Origin: Medicago truncatula
Lineage: Eukaryota; Streptophyta; Magnoliopsida; Fabales; Fabaceae
Assembly (NCBI RefSeq): GCF_003473485.1
Contig: NC_053046.1
Span: 29,899,332 to 29,963,331 of the forward strand
Direction of reading: 5' to 3'
DNA: 64,000 nucleotides
Within the stretch, counting starts at the first letter, position 1; each line of letters opens with the position of its first letter. Shown piece by piece: positions 21,670 through 31,732 of the stretch. Made by a program: the position numbers and the translations under genes. Below the pieces are notes generated by a model, which saw nothing but the letters and a program-made list of their open reading frames with translations, did no database searches and had not been told where the DNA came from.

Positions 21670-24600
21670 ATGGCTGCTTCTGTAGCGTTGGAAGCACCAT
21701 CGTCACATTTACATTCACATTCAACAACAAACCCATTATTCTCTTCTTCTTCAAAATTCCATTATCGTAACAATAATGCTTCCAAATTCTACGCTTTTCC
21801 TTCAAAATCCACAGTTTTTCTCACTCTTACTTCTTCCGCCCCTAATCATATCAGACATGCTTCCGGAATTGATTCTTCTTCTCCGGTTCAAGAACCTGAA
21901 CCGGTTTTAGAATTGGGTCTTGACCCGATTCGAGATAGGAGACGGGTTGTTAGGGTTGCGTGGGAGAAACTGGTCCGTTGGTCAAGGTCTTGGCGGTCTA
22001 AGTCTAATACTGATGTGCTTCAACGCACCAACAAGGTTTTCTTTTTTTATTTATTTTCTTAGTTTTTGTGTTTCTTGCTTTTTGTATTTTTTTTTTTATA
22101 TTTGAATATGTCAAGCAATTTTGGTGAAAGAGAAACTAGGAAGCACTACACCATGCACACTAAAACCAGAGATATTTGAATGTAATTATATGTGTCGGTG
22201 TCGTGACACGTGTAGTGTCCGTCTATGAAGCATTAAAACTGACACCAAAGTCGGCCCACACACGTAGACACCGGTAAAGTTTTTGAAAAATCAATTAATT
22301 GAATGCAATTACATGTGACGGTGTCATGTTAGTGTCTGACACCAACAACGACTTTCATGACAATTGTCGGTGTTAGAGAGGTGTTGGTATTAGACACCGA
22401 TGCGTGTTTAGACACTGGACACACCTTCTATCATAAGTGTCGGGGCTACAAAGAAAGAAATGATATTTTCGAATCAGAATTTTGATGCCAAATTTGGTGT
22501 CCTTTGATTTTTGTGCAGAAGCTAAAAAGTAAAAGAGAGTTAAGAGATAAACATATATGATTTATGGTAGTCCTTGACCTTTATTAATATTTTAAATTTT
22601 ACTATATTTTTGAAATTGAAAATCTTCAAACAGTATTAGTGTTTTTGGATAAGTGTGGAATGAAGAATATTGATTAATTGAATTTAGGAATCATTGTGAA
22701 ATTTTGTTAGTTTTAGAGACCAAGTTGACAATATCCTACAATTTTAGAGACTAAATTGGTTATTCGTTCCCTGTTAAACACTTTCTTTGTATTCTTCTAT
22801 GTATATTCAATTTGTGATATGATTTATGGTTTATTGGCTTCTTCATTTGAAAATGGTTCATGGTCTTTTGTGTGTTAGAATACATGAAAGTATTTTGTAA
22901 TATCCTTTGATATTATGTTACATTATCATAGTTTATCTCCAAGGATTAATATTTTCTTGCTTTATTAGGATTAATTTCTTGTCTCAAATTATTTTAGATT
23001 ATGATGTTTATTCAGTTTGTGTTGTAGCATGTATGGCACTGTGAACTTTTGTTGTTGTTGTTGTTGTTGTTGAATAGGTGGTAGTGCTTGGAGGAGGATC
23101 ATTTGGTACAGCAATGGCCGCTCATGTGGCCCATAGAAAGGATCAGTTAGAAGTCGTGATGCTTGTTCGAGATCCTGAAGTTTGCTCCTCTATCAATGAG
23201 AGCCACTGCAATCGGTAGCTAGTTTCTTTGTCCTTGTGATCTTACATACTTGTTCAGATGATCTAATTTCATGTGTCATTTCTGTTAGTAATTTGTTCTT
23301 TTATCTTTTGCAGTAACTACTTCCCGGATCACACACTGCCGGAAAATGTAGTCGCAACAACTGATGCAAAATCTGCTTTGCGTGATGCGGATTACTGCTT
23401 GCATGCTGTGCCTGTTCAGGTCTGTTGAGATATTGATATTTATTATATTTAATATAGTATGATCTGTTAGTATCATTAGGAGTTATGATAGGATTGCATT
23501 CCTATTTAGATCATATCTCATGTATATAAATAGTTGGTTTTCATTCCTTTCAATATAATGAGAAATATTCATATTCAAAAATGTCATTTGAATTTGCATT
23601 TCTTCCTTACATTCTGGGTAGTCGTTTTAGTCACGGTTATCCATGTCTTAGGATATATGCGAGTCATATCCCGATTCAATACAAAATTGAACTCAATTGA
23701 TATGAATCTCTAGTGTGTATCCGTTTTGGATATGAAACTCACTGTGAATACTGATTCGTTGTTGGTAATGTATATTAATAATAAGATTCGATTCACGATT
23801 CGGAAAATAGGTGTTCCGATTCACAATTTGAATATAGATTTGATAACCATGGTTTTTGTATTAATAGTATAAAACTGTGGAATGAGAAACTTTTTGGAGG
23901 CCTCCTCAATTGCATTGCAGCCACATTTGTTTGCATTTTTTCGCAATTTCAAGAAACATAGCATAAGTGCAACTGCAATTTAAAACCTTGATATTATTGC
24001 TATCTTCATTAAGTCAGGGTCTTTGTTCTTGAATAAAATGCATATGGTTAACCTTAGCATTTGCCAATAGTAAAATAGGTGACTGTCTGAATCTTTGTTT
24101 TTCTGTTATTGCAGTTCAGCGCAGCATTTCTTGAAAGTGTCGCTGATTATGTTGACCCAGGCTTGCCATTCATATCTCTCAGTAAAGGCCTGGAGCTTAA
24201 TACACTGAGGATGATGGCTCAAATTATTCCTCAAGCACTGCGAAACTCTCGCCAGCCTTTTGTTGCACTGTCCGGGCCTTCTTTTGCTTTGGAATTAATG
24301 AATAAGCTACCTACAGGTTACAATGACATCGCTAATTACACTTGTCAGTTTTGTATTTTTCAACTATGTGTATTATGATAGCATAAAGGCCAATGAATTT
24401 TGCCATTTTAAAATACAGCAATGGTCGTGGCATCAAAAGACAAAAAGTTGGCAAATGCAGTTCAGCAGCTACTAGCTTCAAATCATTTAAGAATCAGCAC
24501 ATCCAGGTAGATGACCTTCAGTAGATTCATAAATGATATTGAGTTTCATATGTAAATACGCTTTAATCTTTCTGATTCTGTTTGATGCATGATATGTCAA

Positions 24601-26290
24601 ACAACTGTATAGACAGATTTTGATGCAAATGTTCAGCTTGTAATCTCTGATAACTCCAGTGATGTTACAGGAGTTGAAATAGCAGGTGCCCTTAAGAATG
24701 TGCTTGCAATAGCAGCTGGGATTGTAGAAGGTATGAATCTAGGTAACAACTCAATGGCTGCTCTTGTCACACAGGGTTGTTCTGAAATACGGTGGCTTGC
24801 GACAAAGGTAAATGACCTCAATTAGACTTTTTGTAAATAGTAGAAACTGTCACTTTTCTTTAATTTTACAGATAATAATCAAACCAAAGAGGATTAAAGT
24901 TGCTTTGTCAATGATTTGACTAGGTGTAGATAATGCTGTTCAGAACATCTAATTAGCATTGCACACTATTATAATGATAATCCCAAGGTCATGATTTGCT
25001 AATATTATACAATTGATTTTAATTCATATACACTTTCAATGTAAAAATGTTTTACATTGTCAATCAATCATAACTAGTTTTACAGCCACATATATATGTT
25101 TCTTATACTTATATATGGTTTTGTGTGGATGTACATTTTACATAGATTCATAATAATAGATGCCATCTATTGAATGTACACATGCACATTTACTTTCTCT
25201 TTGTATTTTCATTTGGCATATAAAGGCACTGTTTGGATAAATAGCTTAGTTAAGCGCTACAAATGCATATGTATAAGTTATTCCTATAACATAAGATACA
25301 AATAGAAAGTAAATGCTTGTGTATAAGCTATTTCTATAACATAAGATAAAATAAAGTCAAGCTGTTTTCTTTCATAAACTTTCCTCGAGAGCGTATGGAC
25401 ATGTTATAAGTTGTTTCAATAAGCTCTCGCTAACTATTGGTGTTTTTGTCAGTAGATAAGCTCAAATAAGTCAATTCAAACAAGCTCAAAATCTTTTTCA
25501 TTTTCCCCTTAAAACTAATAGAAATAATAATAATAATAGTTCTCTTTCCTCTTATTATCTTTTGAAGATGGGTGCAAAGCCAACTACAATAACTGGTCTG
25601 TCAGGAACTGGAGACATAATGCTTACATGTTTTGTCAGCCTTTCAAGAAATAGAACTGTTGGTGTGCGTCTTGGATCAGGCGAGAAGCTTGAGGACATAC
25701 TTAATTCAATGAATCAGGTAGTTTCCAGTTGTTCTTGACCATACACAAAATCCTTCAAAGTGGTAGAGTTACTGAAATTACAGGGCTTACTATGCGCAGG
25801 TAGCAGAAGGTGTCTCAACGGCTGGAGCTGTGATTGCTTTGGCGCAAAAATATAATGTAAAAATGCCAGTATTGACAGCAGTCGCTCGTATTATTGACAA
25901 TGAACTTACTCCCAAGAAAGCTGTTTACGAGTTAATGAGCCTTCCTCAGGTTATTTATTCTTACCCTTCTGTCATAAGCTGTTTGGTTTTTTTATCGAGA
26001 ATCAATTGTATGCTCTGGAGCAACTAATTCTTAGCTTTCACATTGAGGTTGAATTATTTCTAACTGTTTGCAATTTTGTATATACATGTTAAAACACTTT
26101 TTGCTAATTACAACACTCTAAAGCAATTTTGATCTAAAATATGCAAACAACATGATTTCATTAAAATTACTTTTACGTGATTGCATCCAAACACAAACCA
26201 GTTTACAATCAACATAATTTTAACCAAAATTAATTTTCACTTACGAGTTTGATTGATGACAATTTCTCTTCACAGGTTGAAGAAGTATGA
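21670..26290 (+). CDS. GLY1: Glycerol-3-phosphate dehydrogenase [NAD+], chloroplast type (GLY1/SFD1-like)
   Basis: The enzyme reduces dihydroxyacetone phosphate to glycerol-3-phosphate with NADH. In plastids this feeds prokaryotic-pathway glycerolipids, and in Arabidopsis it supports systemic acquired resistance. Nine exons fit GT/AG sites and frame: 21670-22035, 23078-23214, 23314-23419, 24115-24316, 24419-24506, 24660-24807, 25568-25717, 25800-25949 and 26276-26290. They total 453 codons plus the stop. Residues 1 to about 60 are Ser-rich and suited to a plastid transit peptide. The Rossmann motif [11 protein letters not shown] lies at about 126-136. Lysines sit in SLSKGLE (about 227) and [12 protein letters not shown] (about 312), and [12 protein letters not shown] follows near 360. 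The last exon codes only VEEV. Assignment to GLY1 rather than the other plastid isoform rests on overall text and neighbouring genes. Confidence 0.93.
22180..22450. mobile_element. MITE-like repeat in GLY1 intron 1
   Basis: Dense in gtgtcggtgtc and gacacc words, with a palindromic tendency; the right end reads ataagtgtcggggctacaaag. It resembles the hAT-type MITE at 35101-35262 in the 7TM gene. Ends and target duplication are not clear. Confidence 0.45.
25225..25487. mobile_element. MITE (PIF/Harbinger-like) in GLY1 intron 6
   Basis: The ends are related inverted sequences: GGCACTGTTTGGATAAATAG at the left, and GAGCTTGTTTGAATTGACTT when the right end is reversed. The interior has several ataagctatttc/aagctcaaataag words. 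The same kind of element is in 7TM intron 2 (33167-33447). Confidence 0.55.
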
Positions 26291-26870
26291 AACCTCCCAA
26301 CAACACATGGTTTATCTACCAGCTACTTTTTAACTGCTGATTGAAAGGCATTCGTGTAGTCAATTCTTTTTCACCATTGTGCTTCCAATGCTGTGAAGGC
26401 TTGGTGATAACAATTTTGTACGATTGGAGTTGAACCATACAGTTATAAGAATTTGATAAATGTGTAGTTTCTGCACAACATATATATTCTTAACTTATTA
26501 ATGCATGTCATTTCTTAGAAGAAAGTTGTAGTTGGCATGAGAAAGTTAACAAACCAGCATGTTCAAGATTTCCCATAAACTCCAATGACATAGGAAAATG
26601 ATATTGATCCATTGAGAACTTATTTAAAATCAAATTATCATAGAGGTCACAAATCATGAACATATTATATTGTTTAGAAATTATAAACGAATGTTCTTCA
26701 AGGGTAGTAAATGAAATGAAATGTAATATTTGATTTGAGTGACCAGTCTTGTAGTCGTGTGCGGGAATACTTTGTTTTCTCAAGATTTAATTGATTTGTG
26801 TGGGAATACTAGTCTTATAATGTACTTAGAATATCTACTTTTGTTTTGTTAATCAATGACTAATATTACT
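26291..26870. other. GLY1 3' flank
   Basis: No gene seen. It would hold the GLY1 3' untranslated region. The minus-strand frame at 26783-26508 has no recognisable features. Confidence 0.4.
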
Positions 26871-27010
26871 CTTGTTTTTTTGTTCAATAGCCTAGTGGCA
26901 AGATCACACACTTTTTCTAAAGTGTGGAGAAGTGGGGAATCTGGGGTTCGAACCCTGGCTCCTGCAAACATTGTCTCTGGTAGCTATCAACTGAGCTACA
27001 CTTACGAGAC
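26871..27010 (-). mobile_element. tRNA-derived SINE, complete, with 17-bp target duplication
   Basis: Flanked by the perfect 17-bp repeat CAATGACTAATATTACT (26854-26870 and 27011-27027). On the minus strand it starts gtctcgtaagtgtagctcag, has an A box in tgtagctcagttgatag and a B box in agggttcgaaccccag, and ends in an A-rich tail (26871-26881). About 140 bp. It identifies the family whose fragments recur in this window. Confidence 0.88.
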
Positions 27011-27027
27011 CAATGACTAATATTACT

Positions 27028-28640
27028 TATTTTATGCTCTAAACTGAAATGCTCATTATAGAGGAGCCGAATCCGTATTTTTTAATGCCTTTAATTTTCC
27101 AATCACTTGTAATGTCCAACATATGTGGTGCGAATAATGACACTATAATTTATTTTTTTTTGAAATATAATGACACTATATTAAAACCTACTTAAAATTA
27201 TTTAGATAAAAGCTTTAATTAAAATTATTTAAGAATAATCTTTTACAGACCCAAAATGCTCTTTATGTTATGGGTTACATTAATTAGGTTAAGGACACAC
27301 TCTCCATCTAGTCATGCCTATTAACCTTTTTTTTTTTTTTTTTTTTTTTTTTTATCAAATGCCTCTTAGCTTATAGATGTAGAAGAAATACATAGGAAAG
27401 TTATGCATTTATTTCTTCCGATTATTTAGTAATAACAAAATAGTAAAAACGAAAAATTAAAGAAATACAGATCAAAATGGAAAACCCTTATTCTCCTATG
27501 GAAAAACATGACCACCAAATTGATTTGTTTTGTCTAGTTGATGTTTTGTTTTTCGGTGTTGTTTTTACTTTCTTTGTAGGGCGGACTCAACACATATTTA
27601 AGTTTGACGCGGATTTTAAGTTGAAACTCTTTTAAGGCTCATAATAATATTATTAGAATGGGTCTTTTATCCTTGTGAGCTTAACTTAATTGGTAGGGAT
27701 ATTGCATATTATATAGAAGGGTTTATTTATTTTAGTAGAATATGAGACATTTTAATGAATTAAATTGATATCAATAGTAGAATATGAGGTCTTTTTAACA
27801 GGTATTTATATTTTAAATATTTTGAGGCGTAAGGTGATTTACCTTGGTGGCTTACCCTATTTGTTGTATCCAATTTTATGGGTGAACCACCAAATTGCTC
27901 CATGGCGCCGCTCTTGCTTTACCATCGGTGAACTGCAGTTGCGTCGTGTACTGTTGTGGTTCACTCTTGTGCTTCTTCAACTGCTTCCTATCAATTCTTT
28001 GAACGTTGAAAGAACTATGGAAAAATATTAACACTGCTGAAAAATCTTTTAACACCAAATCTTTTAACACCAAAGCTCAACTTTTTACATATTATTATGT
28101 CACTAATGTGAATGTCCTCTGCATTTAGTGTTTTTTCCTTTGCCTAATGTCCCATTCTGGCTTAGTTGCATTAGGTTAAGCGAGGAAGATTAGGAATTAT
28201 TCTGATAATTAATTGCATTATCTTCAAGGGTTTACGTTCGAAAGAAAGAAAAAAAAATGCTTGCTCTTTTGACTTCATTATTTCCTCTTTATCCTGAAAG
28301 TTATCTTCCAAAGCTTTTAAAAAAACTAAAAATGTCATTTGAAGTTTTTGTCCCAAAGATTTGCACATTTGTGTGGGGCAAAAAGCGTAATCATATATAA
28401 AAATAAAAATAAAAAAACACTAATTTATCGGCCCTTTATAGCTCCGGTCCTTAGAAAAAATTATAACCCTTTTAATTTTAGGTTTTTATCAATCTTTTCT
28501 TATTTATTTTATGATGTTAGTCGTTTTTTATTCATTGTTATTGTTAACATTCCTTTGTTATGATATTATTTTTGTTGTGTTTAGAATTTGTTGTTATCGG
28601 TAACTGTTCTTTTATTATGATACTATTTTTGTTGTGTTTG
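27028..28640. other. Intergenic DNA
   Basis: No supported gene. There is a 30-bp T run near 27328, a SINE fragment at about 27672-27720 (gtgagcttaacttaattggtagg, A-box part only), and overlapping short frames at 27765-28073 without recognisable domains. From 28560 a phrase of about 40 bases ending atttttgttgtgttt occurs twice just before the repeat gene. Confidence 0.4.
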
Positions 28641-28647
28641 TTGGAAA

Positions 28648-29462
28648 ATGGTATTTGCTCATATGAACTTCAATGATCCACCACTTCCCATCGCACGTCC
28701 CCCACTTCTCTCGTCACCTGATGTGAACTTCAATGATCCACCACTTCCCATCGCACCTCCCCCACTTCTCCCGTCACCTGATGTGAACTTCAATGATCCA
28801 CCACTTTCCATCGCACCTACCCCGCTTCTCCCGTCACATGATCGTCACATGATGTGAACTTCAATGATCCACCAATTCCCATCGCACCTCCATCACTTCT
28901 CCCGTCACTTGATGTGAATTTCAATGATCCACCATTTCCCATCGTACCTCCCCCGCTTCTCCCGTCACCTGATGTGAACTTCAATGATCCACCAATTCCC
29001 ATCGCACCTCCCTCCCTTCTCCCGTCACCTGATGTGAACTTTAATGATCCACCGCTTCCCATCGGATCTCTCCCACTTCTCCCGTCACCTGATGTGAACT
29101 TGAATGATCCACCACTTTCCGTCGCACCTCTCCCACTTCTCCCGTCACCTGATGTGAACTTCAATGATCCACCACTTCCCATCTCACCTCCCCCACTTCT
29201 CCCATCACCTAATGTGAACTTTGATGATCCTCCACTTCATCGCATCACACCTCCCCCACTTCTCCCGTCTCCTGGTGTGAACTTTGATGATCCACCATTT
29301 CATCACATCTCACCTCCTTCCTCTCCGATTGTCAACTGAAGCAATGTGGTCCCTTAACATTCATCTTACGACTGGAAGATCTTACAAAACTTTATTACTG
29401 CTCTTCTTATTCTTATTTTAGTGCTTTTTATTTGCTTCATAACATATTGTTATTTTCACTAA
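28648..29462 (+). pseudogene. Repeat-expanded relative of the small proline-rich membrane protein, decayed
   Basis: Eleven tandem units, mostly exactly 60 bp (starts near 28665, 28725, 28785, 28856 and so on, to 29279), encode variants of DVNFNDPPLPIAPPPLLPSP. Unit 3 carries an 11-bp duplication (atgatcgtcac) that shifts the frame, so it reads as 28648-28857 and then 28854-29339. After the TGA at 29337 the same frame continues through a text parallel to copy A (SPIVN-stop-SNVVP-stop against SPLVNGGVVVPQ). It then enters an open hydrophobic C-terminus (KILQNFITALLILILVLFIC) ending at TAA 29460-29462, which corresponds to the anchor of copy A. No signal peptide is found upstream. This is therefore a third family member that lost its start, gained a frameshift and two nonsense changes, yet expanded one motif elevenfold. 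Confidence 0.75.
28665..29338 (+). repeat. Tandem array of eleven ~60-bp coding repeats
   Basis: The period is 60 bp except for 71 bp in unit 3 and 63 bp in unit 10. Consensus core is gtgaacttcaatgatccacc. The units keep a 20-residue reading register, so the expansion happened while, or as if, the sequence was coding. The last two units have diverged (gactttgatgatcc with cat/cac codons). Confidence 0.92.
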
Positions 29463-30228
29463 ATGTCCAATTAGTGAAAATAAGTACTTTTTTTATTCAG
29501 TATTTGTTTGACATTGACATCATGGCATGTATTCTGTTATGATGGATTAGTTCCTCTATTGCAATATAATTTAAGTCTTGAATGGTTTAGTTTTAAGGGT
29601 TAAATAATGTTTCTCCGTAACATTTAAGCGAGTTTTTATTACTCCTTGTAATTTTTCATTTTTTTAAGATTCTTTGAATTTCAACCTCATATGTCATTTT
29701 TTTTTCCTCAAGATTCTTTGACAATATGGCTTGGTACTGAGTGTATAAATCATTTTATTTTTCAATTTTTTTGTGTTCACTTGGGTAAACTGCTCACAGG
29801 TCATTATTTTGTTTTAAACTAATGATGAGTCAAATCGTTTATCTTTGAAAACTTTCTACTACTATAGCTTTCATTGTGAGACAAGGTTTATATACTTATA
29901 TTGTATTACAAATGTGCATATGTTAAGAAATGAAAACATTTTATTTTCCTCTAAACAAAAAAAGAAATTAAAACTTTTTGTTATTAGTAAGACTCGTATA
30001 TTATATAAAGCAAAGCAAGTTTTTCCATTTATGCTCAATAATTATACCTGGAGACTGAATTTTTACCCCTTAACAGATTTATGAGAAACCAAGGGCAACA
30101 AAAAGTTATTTACCCTTCACTTTCATGCAAGATGGTAAAAAATAGATTATGTTAAAAGTTCAGATAACTTTGTAACGACAAAATTGTGCCCAATTCTCTT
30201 TTCATAATTTTTTTACTCTTTTTATCAC
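29463..30228. other. Intergenic DNA
   Basis: AT-rich; nothing recognised. The 79-codon frame at 29845-30084 has no supporting features. Confidence 0.35.
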
Positions 30229-31690
30229 TTAATTTATTTTTACAAGAACATCATAGTGAAATTGAGAGCATCCACTATCAAGGTTCAAGATAACATTTTC
30301 TTCTTTAAATAATTCCTTCCTATACTCTCCTATTCTAAATTCTCTCTGTCCATCACCAACATTTACTAAACCAGTAGTAGTTTCATCTAAGGATACAGCT
30401 GGTGCAGAAATCATGATATATTTCATCTTTCTTTCTTGTCGCATTATCATAGAGAAAACCCTGCTTATTTGAGGTAAAGGATCCATAAGTAATACATGTG
30501 ATGCAACACCTTGATAATCTTCATTTAATCAATTCAAAAACTGAATTATTCTATCTTCATCTCTAAAACCCTTTGCATTGCGCATTGCCAAACAAGCGCA
30601 AGGAATTGGACATGTGCATTGAGGTATAAGCATATATTGATCAAAATCTTCCCATAATCCTCTCAAATCAGTAAATTAATATGAAATCTTTCGATTCCCT
30701 TGCTTCAAATTTGCATTTTCCTGTTGCAATTGTGCTACTCTAATACGACCACATCTCATAAAACGATCTTTAAGATCATTCCACATATCAACAACATTTT
30801 CTATAGAGACAACACTCTGAGCAATTGACGGTGAAACGGAATTGATTATCCAGGTATGAACAAGATTATTGCACCTTTCGTAAGCAGCACAATTCAAGTC
30901 ATCTGCATCTGGAATTGGTATAAAACCGTCTACGAATTTGAACTTGTTCTTCATAGCCAAAGCTCTTCGCATCTTCATGGACCAGGATTGATAGTTATCT
31001 CCAGCTAACCGTTGTGTCAACTCACAGTTGTAGAATTTTCCGATGGATGAACAAAATAAGGATCAAGACCTTGATCTTAATTCTGCGCATTGTTGTTATT
31101 TCTCACCATGATTTTCGAAATTATTCAACAAATTGAACAAGAAACGATCAAAGAAAAAAAGGAACAAATCGATTCAGTGATGAATCGACGAAAAACAGAA
31201 TGAAGAAAAATTGAAACGATAACAAATCGATAGAATCCCAAAGAAGAAGAAGATGAACAAGATCAACAAAGAATGTTCAATCTTCACGAAACTGAAGCAG
31301 AGCAGGACGAACCTGCTCTGATACCATGTAAGTACTTCTCAAACATGAGAAAAGATGAAGAAAAGTTAATAAGATTCTTTGAATGAATTCAGTTACAGAT
31401 TGTTGTATAGATACAAGCTAGAAATGACAGCTCATCATAACTAACTTGTAACAAACTAAATGTAATGTAAATGCAATTGAAATTTACACTCAAATGATAT
31501 AACTTGCGCTCTAAGCTAACTATGACTTGTGTTGCAAACTTGTTCTTCCTTCTCATTTTTACTGTGTGCTAATAAATCCATCCTGAAAAGCTCAGAATCA
31601 CCTCAAATTTAGAAGCTGAATGACCATTGAATATTGATCCTCTTTCTCCTCCCTTGTTGCTACTCCATGTTGACATCATTTAGGTCCTCC
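30229..31690 (-). mobile_element. Truncated Ty1/copia remnant: gag plus 5' LTR
   Basis: On the minus strand, GCTCTGATACCA at 31315-31326 is the complement of the TGGTATCAGAGC primer-binding site, so the 5' LTR starts at 31327 (TGTAAGTACTTC on plus) and runs right to an uncertain edge near 31690. Downstream of the primer site a gag frame (31020-30676) reads NYQSWSMKMRRALAMKNKF and later VHTWIINSVSPSIAQSVV. It continues past stops to 30229 (CPIPCACLAMRNAKGF, LLMDPLPQISRVFSMI). Pol and the other LTR are missing. It is older than the elements at 2594 and 8616. Confidence 0.82.
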
Positions 31691-31732
31691 CAAGTGAACA
31701 AAGAAACAGTGATTAAAAAAGTTAGGACCAAA

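Noticed and set aside
26871..27010. A tRNA gene suggested by A and B boxes
   Set aside because: The segment has an A-rich tail and 17-bp target duplications and cannot fold as a complete tRNA; it is a SINE.
28817..29182. Minus-strand 121-codon frame (glycine-rich) over the repeat array
   Set aside because: It is the antisense shadow of the tandem repeat; homology to the small protein family is on the plus strand.
28665..29338. Regular repeats that might suggest a CRISPR array
   Set aside because: The units are contiguous 60-bp coding repeats without unique spacers, in a plant genome, and translate to one proline-rich motif.
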